The notes under the pieces are model-generated. The model saw only the letters and a list, made by a program, of their open reading frames with translations, did not search any database and was not told the DNA's origin. Made by a program: the position numbers and the translations under genes. A stretch of DNA of 64,000 bases from positions 62,001-126,000 of the forward strand of contig NZ_JBJKOP010000032.1 of the NCBI RefSeq assembly GCF_046707225.1, given 5' to 3'. Positions 9,053 to 17,370 of this stretch are shown piece after piece (the first letter of the stretch is position 1; every line of letters begins with the position of its first letter). The stretch is from Caproicibacter sp046707225 (GTDB lineage Bacteria; Bacillota; Clostridia; Oscillospirales; Acutalibacteraceae).

Positions 9053-9070
9053 CGCTTCCGTGTCCTTTTT
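9029..9070 (+). terminator. Terminator overlapping the relaxase end
   Basis: AAGGACA...GGAAG pairs with CTTCC...TGTCCTT, followed by T5. A perfect 9-bp palindrome, GACCGGACATCTGTCCGGTC, follows at 9081-9100 ahead of the next gene and could be an operator. Confidence 0.7.
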
Positions 9071-9119
9071 ATATTACTCTGACCGGACATCTGTCCGGTC
9101 TGGAAGGGATTGAAAAGAA

Positions 9120-9344
9120 ATGGATCATATCACAGCAGCCAATACTTATCGTCGGAACGGCGTTCAAATTTTATCAACCGGCCCGTATTACGGGGTACTT
9201 GTAACAGAACAGCCTCCCTTTCAGTTCCCGGAAGGGCATCCGTGCCATGGCTGTCCCTACACTCTGCGAACCAATGTCCCATCCTGCATGTTTCCTGAAA
9301 GGAAGAACGGTGGATGCTTTTGGCACGATATCAACAAAAGGTGA
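9120..9344 (+). CDS. Small Cys-rich protein of the mobile element
   Basis: 74 residues with Cys and His in a metal-site-like spacing (HPCHGCPY, PSCMF, GGCFWHD). GGAAGGG lies about 11 bp before the ATG. Its place between relaxase and integrase and its codon use suggest a real element gene. I do not know a function; zinc binding is inferred from the residues only. Confidence 0.6.
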   Translation: MDHITAANTYRRNGVQILSTGPYYGVLVTEQPPFQFPEGHPCHGCPYTLRTNVPSCMFPERKNGGCFWHDINKR

Positions 9345-9470
9345 ATCAGGAATGGGTACGATCCCTATAGAGACAATTTACGCTGCTTTGCGAAATACAC
9401 TTTCGAGCTGTATCCACTGATAAAGCAGAAAAAGCAACATACAAACCATAAAGAAGAACTGGAGGAATAG
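9341..9470 (+). pseudogene. Possible broken small ORF
   Basis: GTG 9341 opens VNQEWVRSL and stops. The next frame, from about 9357, reads YDPYRDNLRCFAKYTFEL... to a stop at 9470 with no start of its own. Together they look like one protein of about 43 residues with a frame change near 9358. Family unknown. Confidence 0.35.
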
Positions 9471-9472
9471 TC

Positions 9473-10051
9473 ATGCATAGCAAAATCGACTTTTATAAGC
9501 AATTTTTCGAACAGCTTGCAAGGCGGGGATTTCAAGTGCGCCGATCCGAGTCTTCCGATTATCTCGCTGACATCTATCATAAAGGCCAACTTGTTGCGTT
9601 CTATACCAAGGGGGACACCATTGAGAAAAATCCGTTCGTGTCGGTTCGAGACAAGATAATCAACCTAATCAACGATACGGCGAAAGAGACCGCCCTGAAA
9701 GCCGGAATTTGCAGCGAGTGTCCGTATTCCGAAGCAAATGAAAAGCTGACGAACGGTTCTTACAAGCTGGCGGAGTACAACGGAGTGACGCTGGCCTGCA
9801 AACAGCATCATCTATTCGGCTATGTATTTTCCACCTACCGCACCGCGCCCGAATCCGATGAAATCATGCAGCGCCAGTTTTTCTACAATCGGGAGTTTGC
9901 TGGACAGGACTTCGCCAAACGTAGCGGTCTTGTGGACGAAAAAGCCCTGTTCACCGAGACGGAGCTGAAAGCACTCCATGCCAGTCTTGTCAAAATGAAC
10001 GTCCTCGACAACAACGTTTCCAACGATGAACGTCTATCCGTGGGGCTATAA
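9473..10051 (+). CDS. Hypothetical protein of the mobile element
   Basis: 192 residues, ATG 9473 with GGAGG about 7 bp upstream. The N-terminal 60 residues look like a small alpha/beta domain (FEQLARRGFQVRRS, GQLVAFYTKGD). A CSECPY motif and a later Cys (TLACKQHH) lie mid-protein. I do not recognise the family. It sits between relaxase and integrase, a usual place for element-specific genes. Confidence 0.65.
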   Translation: MHSKIDFYKQFFEQLARRGFQVRRSESSDYLADIYHKGQLVAFYTKGDTIEKNPFVSVRDKIINLINDTAKETALKAGICSECPYSEANEKLTNGSYKLAEYNGVTLACKQHHLFGYVFSTYRTAPESDEIMQRQFFYNREFAGQDFAKRSGLVDEKALFTETELKALHASLVKMNVLDNNVSNDERLSVGL

Positions 10052-10136
10052 AATTCCCAAAATCCATGTGCTGAAGTACTTAAAGGTCGAGGGATATTTG
10101 ACGGAAAAAGATGAATTTAGTGTGGTAAAGCGTTGA
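10026..10136 (+). CDS. Small ORF overlapping the end of the previous gene
   Basis: 36 residues (MNVYPWGYKIPKIHVLKYLK...), starting 26 bp before the stop of the 9473 gene in another frame. The sequence looks protein-like and the overlap suggests translational coupling. It could also be a displaced C-terminus of its neighbour after a frameshift. Confidence 0.45.
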   Translation: MNVYPWGYKIPKIHVLKYLKVEGYLTEKDEFSVVKR

Positions 10137-10214
10137 ATTATAATTAGGTATCTGCTACAATAAAGCTGTCAATGGCAGGTGCCTCTGGCTGCAAAAAAGG
10201 AGGTATTCAGTTTA

Positions 10215-11471
10215 ATGGTTACAGGGCATCTGCGCAATAAGAACGGCATCTATCAGATTATTTTGAATTACAAAGACGCTAAGGGAAAATACCGGACAAA
10301 GTCCGTTAGTACGGGGCTTCCGGTCAGGGGCAACAAAAAACGGGCGGAGGACATGCTTCAAGCGGAGCGGAAAAAATTTGAGCAAGAGCCAGCAAATGAT
10401 AACAAAGATGTGCTGTTTTCAGACTATTTATTGAGTTGGCTTGACATGATGAAGAACAGCATTGAAATTACAACGTATGGTTCGTATTTCTACATCGTCA
10501 AGAATCACATTGTTCCATATTTCAAGGCGAAAAAGCTCCTGCTTCGGGACGTAAAGCCGAAACATATTCAAGATTTTTATCAGTACGAACTAAACGACAA
10601 AGGGGTTTCCGCAAACACGGTTATCCACTATCACGCCAACATTCGAAAAGCTTTGCAGTATGCATTTGTGACAGGGATGATTCCATCCAATCCAGCTGAC
10701 CGGGTACAGCGCCCTAAGAAGCAACCGTTTGAAGGAAACATCTACAACGAAGAAGAATTGGAAAAATTGTTTCAGGTTGTCAGGGGAACACCGATTGAAC
10801 TGGCGGTTCTTCTGGGTGCGTTCTATGGACTGCGAAGAAGCGAGATTGTAGGGCTAAAATGGGATTCCGTAGATTTCGTCCAAAAAACCTTTTCAATTCG
10901 ACATACCGTTACGGAAGTCAGCATCGATGGTAAATTTCTGACGGTTGCACGCGACCGTACCAAAACAAAATCCAGTTGCAGAACATTGCCTCTTGTGGCT
11001 CCTTTTGAAAAGGTACTGAAAGAACTGAAACAGAAGCAGGAAGCGAACCGGAAATTATGTGGAAATTCTTATTGTAAAAAATATCTCGATTACGTTTATG
11101 TAAATGAAATTGGAGAGCGGATTAAACCGGCATATCTTACGGATCATTTTCCCCGAGTTCTGGAGAAAAACCATATGCGCAGGATTCGTTTCCACGATCT
11201 CCGCCACAGTTGTGCGAGTCTTCTTTATGCTCATGGGGTAAGCCTCAAGGAAATTCAAGAGTGGTTGGGGCACAGCAACATCAGCACTACCGCCAATATC
11301 TACACGCATCTAAGTTTTGATTCTAAGGTTTCCTCTGCCAACGCGATTCTGAAAGTTTTCCCCGAAGCTTCATCCCTTACACATCCCTTACAGGAAAATG
11401 CGGTAAATTCCACGGATTCCGTAAATTCAGCGAAGCACAAAAAAGCAAAAAAGGTCTCCAAACCCGCATGA
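10215..11471 (+). CDS. int: Tyrosine recombinase (integrase)
   Basis: 418 residues from ATG 10215, with AAGGAGG 11 bp upstream; an in-frame ATG at 10179 has no ribosome site. An N-terminal arm-binding segment (GIYQIILNYKDAKGKYRTKS) is followed by a SAM-like core-binding domain and the catalytic domain: Arg in GLRRSEIVGLKW, HxxR in HDLRHSCASLL, and the His/Tyr block WLGHSNISTTANIYTH. It resembles Tn916/phage-type integrases. The stop is 27 bp from the 3' end of tRNA-Leu, the expected target of such an enzyme, so it most likely inserted this element. Confidence 0.92.
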   Translation: MVTGHLRNKNGIYQIILNYKDAKGKYRTKSVSTGLPVRGNKKRAEDMLQAERKKFEQEPANDNKDVLFSDYLLSWLDMMKNSIEITTYGSYFYIVKNHIVPYFKAKKLLLRDVKPKHIQDFYQYELNDKGVSANTVIHYHANIRKALQYAFVTGMIPSNPADRVQRPKKQPFEGNIYNEEELEKLFQVVRGTPIELAVLLGAFYGLRRSEIVGLKWDSVDFVQKTFSIRHTVTEVSIDGKFLTVARDRTKTKSSCRTLPLVAPFEKVLKELKQKQEANRKLCGNSYCKKYLDYVYVNEIGERIKPAYLTDHFPRVLEKNHMRRIRFHDLRHSCASLLYAHGVSLKEIQEWLGHSNISTTANIYTHLSFDSKVSSANAILKVFPEASSLTHPLQENAVNSTDSVNSAKHKKAKKVSKPA

Positions 11472-11497
11472 ATACTGGGCTTGGAGAGATTCAACGC

Positions 11498-11584
11498 TGG
11501 TGCCGCCAGCCGGACTTGAACCGGCACGGAATCGCTTCCGAAGGATTTTAAGTCCTTTGTGTCTGCCAATTTCACCATGGCGGC
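11498..11584 (-). tRNA. tRNA-Leu (UAA)
   Basis: A complete class II tRNA including the encoded CCA: acceptor GCCGCCA/TGGCGGC, D-loop GAAATTGGCAGAC, anticodon loop CTTAAAA (anticodon UAA), a variable arm and TTCAAGTCC. The adjacent integrase suggests its 3' end is an attachment site. No second copy of the 3' end is visible to the left within the window. Confidence 0.95.
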
Positions 11585-11731
11585 AAATCTTTAATTTTGA
11601 AATTCCTGAATTAACGACTTCGGAAAATTAAGGGATGCAAGTAAGGGATGCGAAAGAAAAAACGGGTTTTGCTTTTGAAAAAACTCAATAGCCATGCGGG
11701 TTTGCAGATTCCAAGCGAGAATGGACTGAAC

Positions 11732-11773
11732 GGATTTTAAGTCTTTTGTGTTTGCCAATTTCACCATGGCGGC
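11732..11773 (-). pseudogene. Decayed tRNA-Leu copy
   Basis: From the anticodon loop to the 5' end the sequence repeats tRNA-Leu (UAA) with two changes, and similarity continues for about 30 bp upstream of the 5' end. The variable arm and T-arm are missing or scrambled. It cannot be functional. Confidence 0.7.
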
Positions 11774-11803
11774 AAATTCAATTTTAACTTCCCTGAATTT
11801 TTA

Positions 11804-11833
11804 CTCTGAGCCTGCCGATTCCACCACAGCGGC
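11804..11833 (-). pseudogene. 5' fragment of a tRNA-Leu-like gene
   Basis: On the minus strand it reads GCCGCTGTGGTGGAATCGGC followed by AGGCTCAGAG, the acceptor and D-arm of a leucine-type tRNA, then breaks off. With the neighbouring remnant it marks an eroded tRNA cluster or repeated integration events. Confidence 0.5.
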
Positions 11834-11896
11834 TCGGTTTTTAGCAGAAATCATTATACCATAGCCCGGCGGCAAAAGCAAATCAAATCTTATTCT

Positions 11897-12892
11897 TTAT
11901 GATTCGATTTCAACATCTTTGACACGGTAATATTCTTTTGTCTCCGCGACACGGTAAACCTCAGACTGATGCTGCCGGAGCAGCTTTGTCAGGGCGTAAA
12001 CGTCCACCCAGATTTCGTTATTGCATTCTTTCTGGCTTTCGTCAAAAACCAACTGAAGTCCGAAATGCAGATGGCTGACCTTGATATTATTTACATTTTC
12101 CTTGGAACTGTATCCCGTGCGGCCGACATACCCGATCACATCGCCCGCCTTGACGGTATGACCGACGCCAAGACCGGCCGCATACGGGCGGTTTTGCCGA
12201 AGATGCGCATAGTAATAGTACCGCTTGGTGTCAAAGGAGCGAATCCCGATTCTCCAGCCGCCGTACTGGTTCCAGCCAAGCGCTTCCACGACCCCGGATT
12301 CTACCGCGATGACCGGTGTTCCGGTTGCCGCCATCATATCGTGACCCAGGTGGGGCCTTGAGTACCCATAGGTGCGCTGTACCCCGAAATCATCACATTC
12401 CGAGTAAGGAAATGTCTTCGCAATCGGCGAATAGCCGATCAGACCGTATTTTTCCTCGTCGTCTTCCCGGTATTTTCCGAGAAGTCCCCCCAGCACCGCC
12501 GTATAGGCTTCCAAATAGTAATGATAGTATTTCATATCCTTGGTGATTTCATCAATGCCGGCAGTTTGCAGCTTTTCAACGAAAGCATCCATGTCGGAGC
12601 TTTTGTAGCGGGTGAAATCCCCACCGTATTTTGCCCCCAGATAAGCGAGAATCTGAATCCAGCTGAGGTTTCCGCCTTGTTCATGGGATTTGATATCAAG
12701 ATTCATGGCTTTTTTCAGGGCAAGATACGAAACGTTGAATTCAACATATTTGATGTATTTGGCTTCTTTTTTCTCCTGAGTCTGTGTAGGAACCGACTGA
12801 TGGACATAGCCGGCGGAAGCGGTCAGAAGGACAACCGCCAGAAAAAGGAGTAAAACTGTTTTCAAGGCCTTTCCTGTATGGTAAAACAACAT
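11897..12892 (-). CDS. M23-family metallopeptidase, membrane-anchored
   Basis: 331 residues from ATG 12892 (GGGGGA just upstream; an ATG at 12916 would add eight residues). One N-terminal membrane segment (VLLLFLAVVLLTASAGYV), a helical domain, then a LytM/M23 domain from about residue 170 with zinc-binding GHDMMA and SHLHFGL. M23 enzymes cut cell-wall peptide bridges; the length and layout resemble Clostridia M23 proteins with a spacer domain. It lies downstream of the sugar transferase on the same strand (gap about 50 bp), so both may be envelope genes in one unit. Confidence 0.85.
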   Translation of the reverse strand: MLFYHTGKALKTVLLLFLAVVLLTASAGYVHQSVPTQTQEKKEAKYIKYVEFNVSYLALKKAMNLDIKSHEQGGNLSWIQILAYLGAKYGGDFTRYKSSDMDAFVEKLQTAGIDEITKDMKYYHYYLEAYTAVLGGLLGKYREDDEEKYGLIGYSPIAKTFPYSECDDFGVQRTYGYSRPHLGHDMMAATGTPVIAVESGVVEALGWNQYGGWRIGIRSFDTKRYYYYAHLRQNRPYAAGLGVGHTVKAGDVIGYVGRTGYSSKENVNNIKVSHLHFGLQLVFDESQKECNNEIWVDVYALTKLLRQHQSEVYRVAETKEYYRVKDVEIES

Positions 12893-12945
12893 TTCATCCC
12901 CCGCTGTTCTACCCAATCATATGAGAATCGCCCTGAAAATATTGC

Positions 12946-13620
12946 TCAAATTACAGCTGCAACGGTTTGAACCATAATTTTTATGTCACCCCAAACGCTG
13001 ACTTTGCGAATGTATTCCAAATTCAGCTCAGTTTTCGGCGGCAGGATTTGTTCCATGTAGATCCGGTCCGGGTCGCCGGAAGCAACCAGAAGCCTGTCTT
13101 CATCCTTAAACGCAATGCTGGAAGGCGCCGTAATTCCGGGGCGTACCAGAAGCGTCGCCATCCCTTCGGGGCTATAGGCGTCCACATAACGCCGAACTTC
13201 CGGCCTGGGGCCGACCAGGCTCATGGTTCCGTTTAAAACATTGATCAGTTGGGAGAACTCATCCAGCCTGCATCTGCGAATCAGCTTACCGATTCGCGTA
13301 ATGCGCGCGTCTTCACCGGTGGTGACGGCGGGCCCGATTTTATCCGCGTTTTGTACCATCGTTCGAAATTTAAATATTTTGAAATCCTGATTATAGCGCC
13401 CGACACGTACCTGACGGTAGAAAACCGGCCCCGGGGAATCCAATTTGACCGCGATTGCCAAAAGGAGCAAAACAGGCGAAAATATCAAAAGAATGAAAAG
13501 AGACGCCAGGATGTCTCCGGAGCGCTTTAAAATCAGCGTCAAGCGTTTCTTTCGCAGCAGATTCCAGTATTCCTGGGTAAACTCATTTTTCATCGTTGGC
13601 GGAAGAGCTTTCAATGTCAT
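12946..13620 (-). CDS. Undecaprenyl-phosphate sugar transferase family protein
   Basis: 224 residues of the bacterial sugar transferase family (WcaJ/EpsL type). One N-terminal membrane helix (ILASLFILLIFSPVLLLLA), then SPGPVFYRQVRVG, FKIFKFRTM and LNGTMSLVGPRPE, the hallmark blocks. Family members transfer a sugar-1-phosphate to the lipid carrier as the first step of exopolysaccharide or glycan assembly. No other glycan cluster genes are nearby, so the product is unknown. Confidence 0.88.
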   Translation of the reverse strand: MTLKALPPTMKNEFTQEYWNLLRKKRLTLILKRSGDILASLFILLIFSPVLLLLAIAVKLDSPGPVFYRQVRVGRYNQDFKIFKFRTMVQNADKIGPAVTTGEDARITRIGKLIRRCRLDEFSQLINVLNGTMSLVGPRPEVRRYVDAYSPEGMATLLVRPGITAPSSIAFKDEDRLLVASGDPDRIYMEQILPPKTELNLEYIRKVSVWGDIKIMVQTVAAVI

Positions 13621-13713
13621 GTCTTTTCACCATTTTCAATTTATAAATTTATTGTACCATTATATCACAGCTTTTAAGCATATGATTTATTTTTTGAATT
13701 CGTATCAATCGTA

Positions 13714-13743
13714 TTTACATTGCTCTAAAAGAAATGCTATACT
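13714..13743 (+). promoter_or_regulatory. Promoter of the glucokinase gene
   Basis: TTTACA (13714-13719) and TATACT (13738-13743) with an 18-bp spacer; AAGGAAGG follows before ATG 13780. Confidence 0.6.
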
Positions 13744-13779
13744 GATAAATATCACGGGGAAAAAGGAAGGATATCTCTT

Positions 13780-14724
13780 ATGTATTATCTTGGGATTGAC
13801 CTTGGGGGAACAAATATTGCAGCCGGTGTGGTCGATGAAAATTACCGGATTACGGCAAGGGCAAAAAGAAAGACCTCCGTGCCATGCACGCCGCAGGAAA
13901 TCACAGAACAGCTTGCTTTAACCGCTTTGGAAGCGCTGAAAAACGCGCATCTGACTTTAAATGATATTCCTTATGTGGGAATCGGAACACCAGGCACGGT
14001 CAACCGGGAAAGCGGAGTGGTTGAATTCTCCAATAACCTTTTCTTTGAAAATCTTGAGCTTAAAAAGCTTCTGTCCGAACGGCTGAAGCAGGATGTGATT
14101 CTGGAAAACGACGCCAACGCGGCGGCGTTCGGCGAGTACAGGGCGGGCGCCCTGAAAGGGGCCAATAACGCGCTTGCAATCACGCTCGGCACCGGGGTCG
14201 GCAGCGGTATTATTATTGACGGTAAAATTTACGCGGGCAGCAATTTCGCGGGCGGCGAAATCGGACATACCGTGATTGTGGCGAACGGAAGGCCCTGCAC
14301 CTGCGGCCGCAAGGGCTGCTGGGAAGCTTACGCCTCCGCCACCGGCCTGATCGCCATGACGAGGGAAGCCATGCAAAAGAACCGGGATTCTCTCCTGTGG
14401 AAGCTGGCCGGCACTTTGGAAAATGTGGACGGCAGGACCGCGTTCGAAGGCATGAGGGCAGGTGACCGGACCGGAAAAGAAGTTGTGGATGAATACATAT
14501 TTTATCTTGCGTGCGGCCTTGCAAACTGCATTAACATCTTCCAGCCGGATATTCTTTGCATCGGCGGAGGAATCAGCAACGAAGGGGAGTCGCTGATGGT
14601 TCCCCTTCGCAAAGCGGTCGCCGCCGAAAACTACGCGCGAAACGCTCAGCATCAAACCCTCATCTGCCGGGCGCTGCTCGGTAACGACGCGGGAATTCTC
14701 GGCGCTGCTTTGCTGGGCGTATAA
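13780..14724 (+). CDS. glcK: ROK-family glucokinase
   Basis: 314 residues. N-terminal ATP-binding GIDLGGTNIAAGVVD, sugar-binding ENDANAAAFGE with the catalytic Asp, a glycine-rich LGTGVGSG, and the zinc motif CTCGRKGCWE typical of ROK kinases. It phosphorylates glucose to glucose-6-phosphate in the cytoplasm. It is cotranscribed with the aldose 1-epimerase 35 bp downstream, which would supply the right anomer. It probably handles glucose released by the dextran and glycoside enzymes elsewhere in the window. Confidence 0.92.
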   Translation: MYYLGIDLGGTNIAAGVVDENYRITARAKRKTSVPCTPQEITEQLALTALEALKNAHLTLNDIPYVGIGTPGTVNRESGVVEFSNNLFFENLELKKLLSERLKQDVILENDANAAAFGEYRAGALKGANNALAITLGTGVGSGIIIDGKIYAGSNFAGGEIGHTVIVANGRPCTCGRKGCWEAYASATGLIAMTREAMQKNRDSLLWKLAGTLENVDGRTAFEGMRAGDRTGKEVVDEYIFYLACGLANCINIFQPDILCIGGGISNEGESLMVPLRKAVAAENYARNAQHQTLICRALLGNDAGILGAALLGV

Positions 14725-14759
14725 AATTAGATTCAATGAATCGCGGGAGGAGTATAAGG

Positions 14760-15809
14760 ATGGAAAAGCTGGAAATTGGCAGACTTTCCGACGGACGTCC
14801 CGTTCAGAAGGTGAGTTTGAAAAGCAAAAACGGGATGACGGGCGAGTTTTTGAATTATGGGTGCCGTATCGTTCGTTTGACGGTCCCGAACCGTGACGGG
14901 GTTTTTGAAAACGTGGTTCTGGGACACGATTCACTGGCGGAATATGAGGCTCCCGGCGATGTGCAGGGCGCCGTCATCGGCCGTTTTGCCAACCGGATCG
15001 CGGGCGGGGAGTTCAACGTCGGCGGGAAGTCTTATCATCTTGCCAAAAATGAGGGGAACAACACGCTTCACAGTTCGGCGGCCGGGTTCCAGAACCGCCT
15101 GTGGCAGGTAAAGGAGACCACGGACGGCGGCGAGCCGTCTGTAACCTTCTCGCTCCTGAGCCCGGACGGCGACGGAGGATTCCCGGGCAATTTGCGCGCG
15201 GAAGTCACCTACACTTTGACGGAGGATTATTCGCTTCGGATTGACTACCGTGCCGAAACGGACGCTGAAACGCCGCTGAATCTGACAAACCATTCCTATT
15301 TTAACATCACGGGAAATGCGGCAAAAGATGTTCTTGGCATGGAGCTGCGGGTGTTTTCGGACGCAATGACGGAAGCGGACAGCGGTTTGATCCCAACGGG
15401 AAGGCTTCTTCCGGTCGAAGGGACGCCGTTTGACTTTCGCTCCGCCGCTTCGATCGGTTCTCAGATCGGCGAGCCCGATCCTTTTCTTGTCCTGTGCGGG
15501 GGATACGATGTGAATTATGCTCTGAACGGCCCGGAGGGAATCAAAAAAGCCGCGGAGCTTTTTGATCCTCAAAGCGGAAGAGTCATGCTGGTCATGACCG
15601 ATCTTCCCGGCATTCAGGTGTACACGGCGAACAGCTTTGCCCCTGGCACAGTTGGATTCGGAGGAATTGAATATCAGCCGCATCATGCGGTCTGCCTGGA
15701 AACGCAGTATTTTCCGGATTCGCCTCATCAGCCGGATTTTCCTTACCGAAACCTGGCACCGGGCCAACGGTTCCATTCCACCACGATTTTTCGCTTTGAA
15801 TGCAGATAA
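14760..15809 (+). CDS. galM: Aldose 1-epimerase (mutarotase)
   Basis: 349 residues from ATG 14760 with GGAGGAG 6-7 bp upstream. Family signatures are GRFANRI, NEGNNTLHS, the catalytic His in LTNHSYFNI and the catalytic Glu in CLETQYFPDSPHQPDFP. It interconverts alpha and beta anomers of glucose or galactose. It pairs with glucokinase in one operon and ends at a hairpin terminator. Confidence 0.93.
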   Translation: MEKLEIGRLSDGRPVQKVSLKSKNGMTGEFLNYGCRIVRLTVPNRDGVFENVVLGHDSLAEYEAPGDVQGAVIGRFANRIAGGEFNVGGKSYHLAKNEGNNTLHSSAAGFQNRLWQVKETTDGGEPSVTFSLLSPDGDGGFPGNLRAEVTYTLTEDYSLRIDYRAETDAETPLNLTNHSYFNITGNAAKDVLGMELRVFSDAMTEADSGLIPTGRLLPVEGTPFDFRSAASIGSQIGEPDPFLVLCGGYDVNYALNGPEGIKKAAELFDPQSGRVMLVMTDLPGIQVYTANSFAPGTVGFGGIEYQPHHAVCLETQYFPDSPHQPDFPYRNLAPGQRFHSTTIFRFECR

Positions 15810-15835
15810 ATTATTGAAAAAACAGTCTAAAAAAA

Positions 15836-15880
15836 GTCGGAGCAGCCGTGCCGAAAGGTATCGGGAGCTCCGGCTTTTTG
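15836..15880 (+). terminator. Terminator after galM
   Basis: GTCGGAGC pairs with GCTCCGGC around a long loop and is followed by T5. Confidence 0.65.
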
Positions 15881-15887
15881 CTTAAAA

Positions 15888-16030
15888 CAGCGAGCTCCCG
15901 TGCCCTCAAGCACTGTTTATGGTCTTATCAGAGCGGAACCCACCCCCGTAACCCCAGAAACTCCTGAGGGATAACCGTCGAAGAGACAACGGTTCGATTC
16001 TTTCTCTGGGAAGATGAGCACTGCACAAAA
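15888..16030. ncRNA. Candidate structured RNA, family uncertain
   Basis: GC-rich, non-coding stretch in an AT-rich gap. It contains AACCGT/ACGGTT closing a small loop (about 15975-16000), CCCAGA/TCTGGG enclosing it, and outer GTGCCCTC/GAGCAC that could close the whole to about 130 nt. The shape (long imperfect hairpin) and position recall 6S-type RNAs, but I cannot assign a family or be sure of the strand. Confidence 0.3.
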
Positions 16031-16062
16031 TGATATTTTTTATTATTTTTTTGTAAAAAGCC

Positions 16063-16118
16063 TTGCAAATTGGAAAAAGTTATGATAAGATAAACTCAGA
16101 AATTAAGAATGATTATTA
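16063..16118 (+). promoter_or_regulatory. Promoter with PerR/Fur-like box for the encapsulin operon
   Basis: TTGCAA (16063-16068), a 17-bp spacer and TAAGAT (16086-16091). Directly after the expected start lies TAAGAAT-G-ATTATTA (16104-16118), which matches the 7-1-7 PerR consensus TTATAAT-N-ATTATAA at 11 of 14 positions. Repression lifted by peroxide or metal limitation would suit the genes behind it. Confidence 0.55.
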
Positions 16119-16139
16119 TTTAATTGGAGGTTGATTCAA

Positions 16140-16502
16140 ATGCCGGCATTTGCAAATCCGTTTTCAGGCAATGTTGAACGAAAAATGAGCCAGGAGGAAC
16201 TGATTCAGGCAATCCGTTTGGATATTGCCGGAGAATTGGAAGCAATCTACCTTTATGATGCACACGTTCAGGCAACGGACAATGTAACGGCCAAGACCGT
16301 AATCGCGGATATCAGGGATGAGGAAAAAGCCCATGTCGGAGAACTGATGACGCTTTTGAGAACACTCGATCCGAAGGAAGCGGAGCTGTTTGCCTCCGGG
16401 GAATCGGAGGTCCGGGAAATGCTGGAGGACCTTGGAATTTCCAAGGGGGAGACAGACCGGACCGCGGCGGATCTAGCAACCGTTGGAAACCTGTTGGAAT
16501 AG
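16140..16502 (+). CDS. Encapsulated ferritin-like protein (EncFtn)
   Basis: 120 residues from ATG 16140 (GGAGG 9 bp upstream). Two helices hold Glu32, Tyr39, Glu62 and His65, the same numbers as the iron-site residues of Rhodospirillum rubrum EncFtn. The motif is GELEAIYLYDAH ... IRDEEKAHVGEL. The C-terminal tail after about residue 95 is flexible and ends in ATVGNLLE, resembling the cargo-loading peptide that docks inside encapsulin shells. EncFtn forms a ring-shaped ferroxidase and delivers iron into the shell. The shell gene follows 24 bp later. Confidence 0.9.
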   Translation: MPAFANPFSGNVERKMSQEELIQAIRLDIAGELEAIYLYDAHVQATDNVTAKTVIADIRDEEKAHVGELMTLLRTLDPKEAELFASGESEVREMLEDLGISKGETDRTAADLATVGNLLE

Positions 16503-16526
16503 AAAATCAGGAAAGGAGAATTGAGG

Positions 16527-17342
16527 ATGAGTTACCTGTCAAGAGAGAGCTCCAACCTATCTGCGGAGCTGTGGCAAAAAATCGATACGGCGGTGTTGGA
16601 GTCCGCCAGAAAGACATTAACCGGTCGGCGTTTTCTTCATATTTTTGGACCGCTTGGGATTGGTGCGGAAAGCATTCCTATCGACAGCGCGGGACAAGTC
16701 GGCGAAGTTGTCAATAACGGCTTTATTACGACGAAAGCCAGAAAATACATGGAAATCCCCGCCCTTTATCAGGACTTTACCCTGACAGCGAGAGACCTGG
16801 AAAACAGCGCGCGCCTCGGTTATCCGGCGGATCTGACCGGAGCGGTGCATTCCGTGCAGGCATGCGCCCGGATGGAGGACAAATTCATCTATTTCGGGAA
16901 CGGCGATCTGGGCTATGAAGGCTTAATGACCGCTTCCGGAATTCAGAAGAGGAAAAGGTCCGATTGGAAGACCGGCGAGAACGCTTTTACGGACATCGCC
17001 GCAGGAATCGGGAGCATGGCGGCAAAAGAGATTTACGGCACCTATGCTTTGTCTCTCAGCCCCGACCTCTATCTCGATCTTCAGCGGATACAGCCGGGAA
17101 CCGGCCTCCTGGAAATTGACAGAATCAAAAAGATGTTGGACGGAAAGGTGTACCAGTCGGCTGCTCTGGGCAGCGGCAAGGCGGTTTTGGTTTGCTCTGA
17201 GCCGGCTAATATGGATCTTGTCATAGGGCAGGACCTTGCGGTCGCTTATCTGGAGCAGAAGGAACTGAATCACTGCTTCCGTGTTCTTGAGACCGTTTTG
17301 CCCCGTATCAAAAATAAAAACGCTGTTGTGGCGTTTGAATAA
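16527..17342 (+). CDS. Encapsulin shell protein (family 1, linocin M18-like)
   Basis: 271 residues from ATG 16527 (AAAGGAGA upstream). Typical start YLSRESSNLSAELWQKID, then GRRFLHIFGPLG, LENSARLGYPADL, MEDKFIYFGN and a C-terminal VIGQDLAVAYL, all in the order of the HK97-fold encapsulins. It self-assembles into a protein nanocompartment. With EncFtn directly upstream the compartment should store iron. The superoxide reductase and rubrerythrin downstream lack an obvious loading tail, so they probably act outside the shell. Confidence 0.92.
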   Translation: MSYLSRESSNLSAELWQKIDTAVLESARKTLTGRRFLHIFGPLGIGAESIPIDSAGQVGEVVNNGFITTKARKYMEIPALYQDFTLTARDLENSARLGYPADLTGAVHSVQACARMEDKFIYFGNGDLGYEGLMTASGIQKRKRSDWKTGENAFTDIAAGIGSMAAKEIYGTYALSLSPDLYLDLQRIQPGTGLLEIDRIKKMLDGKVYQSAALGSGKAVLVCSEPANMDLVIGQDLAVAYLEQKELNHCFRVLETVLPRIKNKNAVVAFE

Positions 17343-17370
17343 ATTTAAATTAATTTAAGGAGAGATCATT

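Noticed and set aside
13957..14934. 325-codon open frame on the minus strand
   Set aside because: It is antisense to glucokinase, which has all ROK motifs and a ribosome site. The composition of the antisense frame is not protein-like.
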